From Bacteroidia bacterium (GTDB lineage Bacteria; Bacteroidota; Ignavibacteria; SZUA-365), in assembly GCA_027493955.1 (NCBI GenBank), contig JAOSJT010000001.1, forward strand, positions 325,131 through 389,130: a DNA stretch of 64,000 nucleotides, written 5' to 3'. The position numbers and the translations under genes were made by a program. Under the pieces are notes generated by a model that was not told the DNA's origin, made no database searches, and worked only from the letters and a program-made list of their open reading frames with translations. This document shows positions 62,566 to 64,000 of this stretch, piece by piece (the first letter of the stretch is position 1; every line of letters starts with the position of its first letter).

Positions 62566-62888
62566 CCTGCCGCGTACTCCTCACCGATGATGCGTCCCGC
62601 GATCTCGAGGAATTGTATGACTACATCGAATTCCACGACGCGCCGGCAAGGGCGGAATATGTGCTCGGTAAGATTGAGGAAGCCATCGCGAAGCTTGCGG
62701 AAAATCCGGAGCGGGGAGCATACCCGAAGGAATTGTTGGCAATAGGTCTTCGCGATTACCGCGAGATTTTTTTCAAGCCCTACAGGATAATCTACCGGCT
62801 CAGCTCCAGGCAGGTGCACATTATGCTCATCACCGATGGCCGACGTGATATGCAGGCAGTACTGCAGCGACGGTTGCTGCATGCATGA
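62562..62888 (+). CDS. ParE/RelE-superfamily toxin
   Basis: 108 aa. The ParE-like fold is clear: LLTDDASRDLEELYDYIEFH, LGKIEEAIAKLAENPERGAY, PKELLAIGLRDYREIFFKPY, RIIYRLSSRQVHIMLITDGR and a basic end RRDMQAVLQRRLLHA. ParE toxins poison DNA gyrase and RelE toxins cut mRNA on ribosomes; the sequence here fits ParE better, because the RelE catalytic Lys/Arg set is not evident. It is neutralised by the overlapping antitoxin gene. Both genes look complete. Confidence 0.9.
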   Translation: MTCRVLLTDDASRDLEELYDYIEFHDAPARAEYVLGKIEEAIAKLAENPERGAYPKELLAIGLRDYREIFFKPYRIIYRLSSRQVHIMLITDGRRDMQAVLQRRLLHA

Positions 62889-63222
62889 TCTGGACTCCGT
62901 GCCCCGCAATGCGTTTGCGTGATGTGCGATGTATTGCCACGTGAGGAAACGAATTGCATCATCACCTGTGAACCTCCGCTGCGAAACACACAAGGGAAAA
63001 GCATACAGAATCTCTGATGAAGGTCTCGTCTATGGAGGGTGTCAATGTCAGCGATCCCTTTGGGAACCCGACCGGCTCCTTCAAAACAGGTTCAGGGATA
63101 TGGCATAGATGGTACGACTGGTGACGAGCGCTCGCTTTCAAAGCGCAGTTTTTCGTTATGCGGAAAACCAACGGGGACGCAGCCATTGCGTCCCGTTATA
63201 CAAGCGATACGACGTTGCGCGT
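62889..63222. other. Unassigned region
   Basis: 334 bases between the toxin and the ahcY remnant. Short open frames exist but none resembles a known protein. I see no repeat or promoter of note. Confidence 0.45.
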
Positions 63223-63469
63223 TTACGTACCCGCCCTGTAGTCGTTCATGTAGGCGAGCTGCTCTGGGGTGAGCTTGTCGATTTTGTGGCCCATGGTGGC
63301 GAGCTTCAATTTCGCGATGTTCTGATCCTGCTCGTCGGGGATGTCGTGCACGGCGATATCGAGGCGCTTGCCCTTTTTGGTGAGCTCGGCAATGCGGAGC
63401 TACGAAAGGAACTGATTGGCGAAGCTCAGGTCCATCATTTCCGAACTACGACCTTCGGCTTCAGCGATG
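63223..63469 (-). pseudogene. 3' remnant of an adenosylhomocysteinase gene
   Basis: The minus-strand frame reads AEAEGRSSEMMDLSFANQFL, an in-frame TAG at 63400-63402, then LRIAELTKKGKRLDIAVHDI, PDEQDQNIAKLKLATMGHKI and DKLTPEQLAYMNDYRAGT to TAA at 63223. This follows the C-terminal part of S-adenosylhomocysteine hydrolase (AEGHPxxVMDxSFANQ, ExxRLKLxxMGxxIDxLTxEQxxYLxxYxxGT). Nothing upstream of AEAEGR belongs to the enzyme; the catalytic and NAD-binding parts are gone. The remnant probably came from a rearrangement beside a functional copy elsewhere. Confidence 0.65.
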
Positions 63470-63583
63470 CCATACGTGCATGCGGAACAACTGTTCCTGG
63501 ATACGGATCTTGTCAGATACTGGGATCCAACGCGGTGTTTCACACAAACCTTTGTGCTAAACTGTGTGCAAATTGAGGAAGTA

Positions 63584-63781
63584 TTGCCGACGAACCTGTC
63601 GATTGATGACAAACTGATCAATGCGGCTCAGAGGCTGGGGAAGCTTCGGACAAAGAAAGAGGTGGTGACGACGGCCTTGCAGTTTCTCACTGCTTAAAAA
63701 AAACGGTCGAAACCACTCAAATTGTTCGAAACCGTCGATTTAGATTCTACCTGCGACTACTGGAGAGCTCGCAAGGGATGA
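63584..63781 (+). pseudogene. VapB-type antitoxin gene with an internal stop
   Basis: A TTG at 63584 behind GAGGAAGTA opens PTNLSIDDKLINAAQRLGKL then RTKKEVVTTALQFLTA, a VapB (DUF2191-type) antitoxin N-half. A TAA at 63695 breaks it, yet the same frame continues KKRSKPLKLFETVDLDSTCD YWRARKG-like residues to TGA at 63779, giving the usual 65-residue length. One base change (such as CAA or GAA to TAA) before the A-run would explain the stop. The end overlaps the vapC start as ATGA, the standard layout. Confidence 0.6.
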
Positions 63782-63972
63782 AAGTCCAGATCGATATCTG
63801 TGTCTGGTCGGGCGTACTTCTCCGTCGCGACCATCTGCATTTGTTGACCGCTCTTCGCAGCGATGTGAAAGTTTTTTGCCGGGTAAGACACTTCGGACTA
63901 TTGCCACGGAGGTGCCTTGGGAGGAACGGCACAAAGGATCAATCAGATGAAGAAGAAGGCGGCACCGTTTGA
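63778..63972 (+). pseudogene. Remnant of a VapC PIN-domain toxin
   Basis: ATG 63778 reads MKVQIDICVWSGVLLRRD, which copies the PIN-domain opening MKVLVDTSVWSxALRR with the first catalytic Asp kept but DTSVW changed to DICVW. From residue about 20 the sequence no longer looks like a PIN domain and it stops after 64 residues at 63970-63972, about half the normal length, so the toxin is almost certainly dead. Confidence 0.55.
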
Positions 63973-64000
63973 GAATACTAGAGCTGCGCAAGCCATGGTT
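63947..64000 (+). CDS. Start of an unknown gene, cut by the window end
   Basis: An ATG at 63947 behind AAAGGA (nine bases upstream) opens MKKKAAPFENTRAAQAMV and is still open at base 64000. Only 18 codons are visible, too few to name a product. It overlaps the 3' end of the vapC remnant in another frame. Confidence 0.35.
   Translation, partial: MKKKAAPFENTRAAQAMV

Noticed and set aside
63416-63583. N-terminal extension of the VapB-like frame
   Set aside because: These 56 codons overlap the ahcY remnant on the other strand and have no family similarity; the TTG at 63584 with GAGGAAGTA is the better start.
63690-63750. tRNA-like GTTCGAA near the vapB remnant
   Set aside because: No acceptor stem or cloverleaf can be drawn around it, and the stretch reads as the VapB C-terminus.

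Overview
The window reads as chromosomal DNA of a moderately GC-rich, Gram-negative bacterium of the Bacteroidota/Chlorobiota/Ignavibacteria side of the tree (possibly a Kapabacteria- or Ignavibacteria-like lineage). The reasons are: at least four secreted proteins with C-terminal type IX secretion (T9SS) sorting domains, two of them with the motif NYPNPF; a PorV/PorQ-type barrel; two TonB-dependent receptors with carboxypeptidase-regulatory N-domains; two Omp85-type fusion proteins; and -7 boxes of the TAnnTTTG kind beside ordinary sigma70-like promoters. The lineage call is inference. I recognised no rRNA, tRNA, CRISPR array or complete insertion sequence.

Layout. 1-5.6 kb: asparaginase-family hydrolase (cut by the window edge), ruvB, lptC, tag, a serine beta-lactamase-fold hydrolase and two small overlapping genes. 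5.6-9 kb (minus): RqcH/NFACT and gpmI. 9.4-13.3 kb (plus): secreted GATase-like protein, pta, tatD, tcdA. 13.3-18.7 kb (minus): a frameshifted outer-membrane barrel, two related secreted proteins and an amidohydrolase. 18.9-22 kb: a peptidase/TolB-propeller/Omp85 fusion. 22-25 kb: repeats, asd, mazG-like and folE. 25-28.3 kb: a His-rich, ZnuD-like TonB receptor operon. 28.3-30.9 kb (minus): a kinase-like/Omp85 fusion. 31.2-36.1 kb (plus): PAP2 phosphatase, sixA, ppk1 and an HD phosphohydrolase fused to a Pycsar-type membrane effector domain, followed by a decayed two-gene nucleotidyltransferase module. 36.5-53.2 kb (minus): a block of exported proteins containing a six-gene operon (lipoprotein, M4 metallopeptidase, lipoprotein, TonB receptor, PorV-like, NHL-type lipoprotein). 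53.6-54.8 kb: a RAYT-like transposase that has lost its catalytic residues, with four palindromic repeats downstream. 54.9-60.8 kb: glnS, SDR epimerase, nadD, GT2 and gltX. 61-64 kb: DUF4256 gene, a phd/parE toxin-antitoxin pair, and a graveyard holding an ahcY 3' remnant and a broken vapBC locus.

How the parts fit. Most of the window serves the cell envelope (LptC, Omp85 fusions, TonB receptors, T9SS cargo) with housekeeping genes between. The segments most worth a second look are the orphan HD-Pycsar effector next to ppk1/sixA, the kinase-like Omp85 fusion, the inactive RAYT with its repeats, and the several decayed toxin-antitoxin-type loci.
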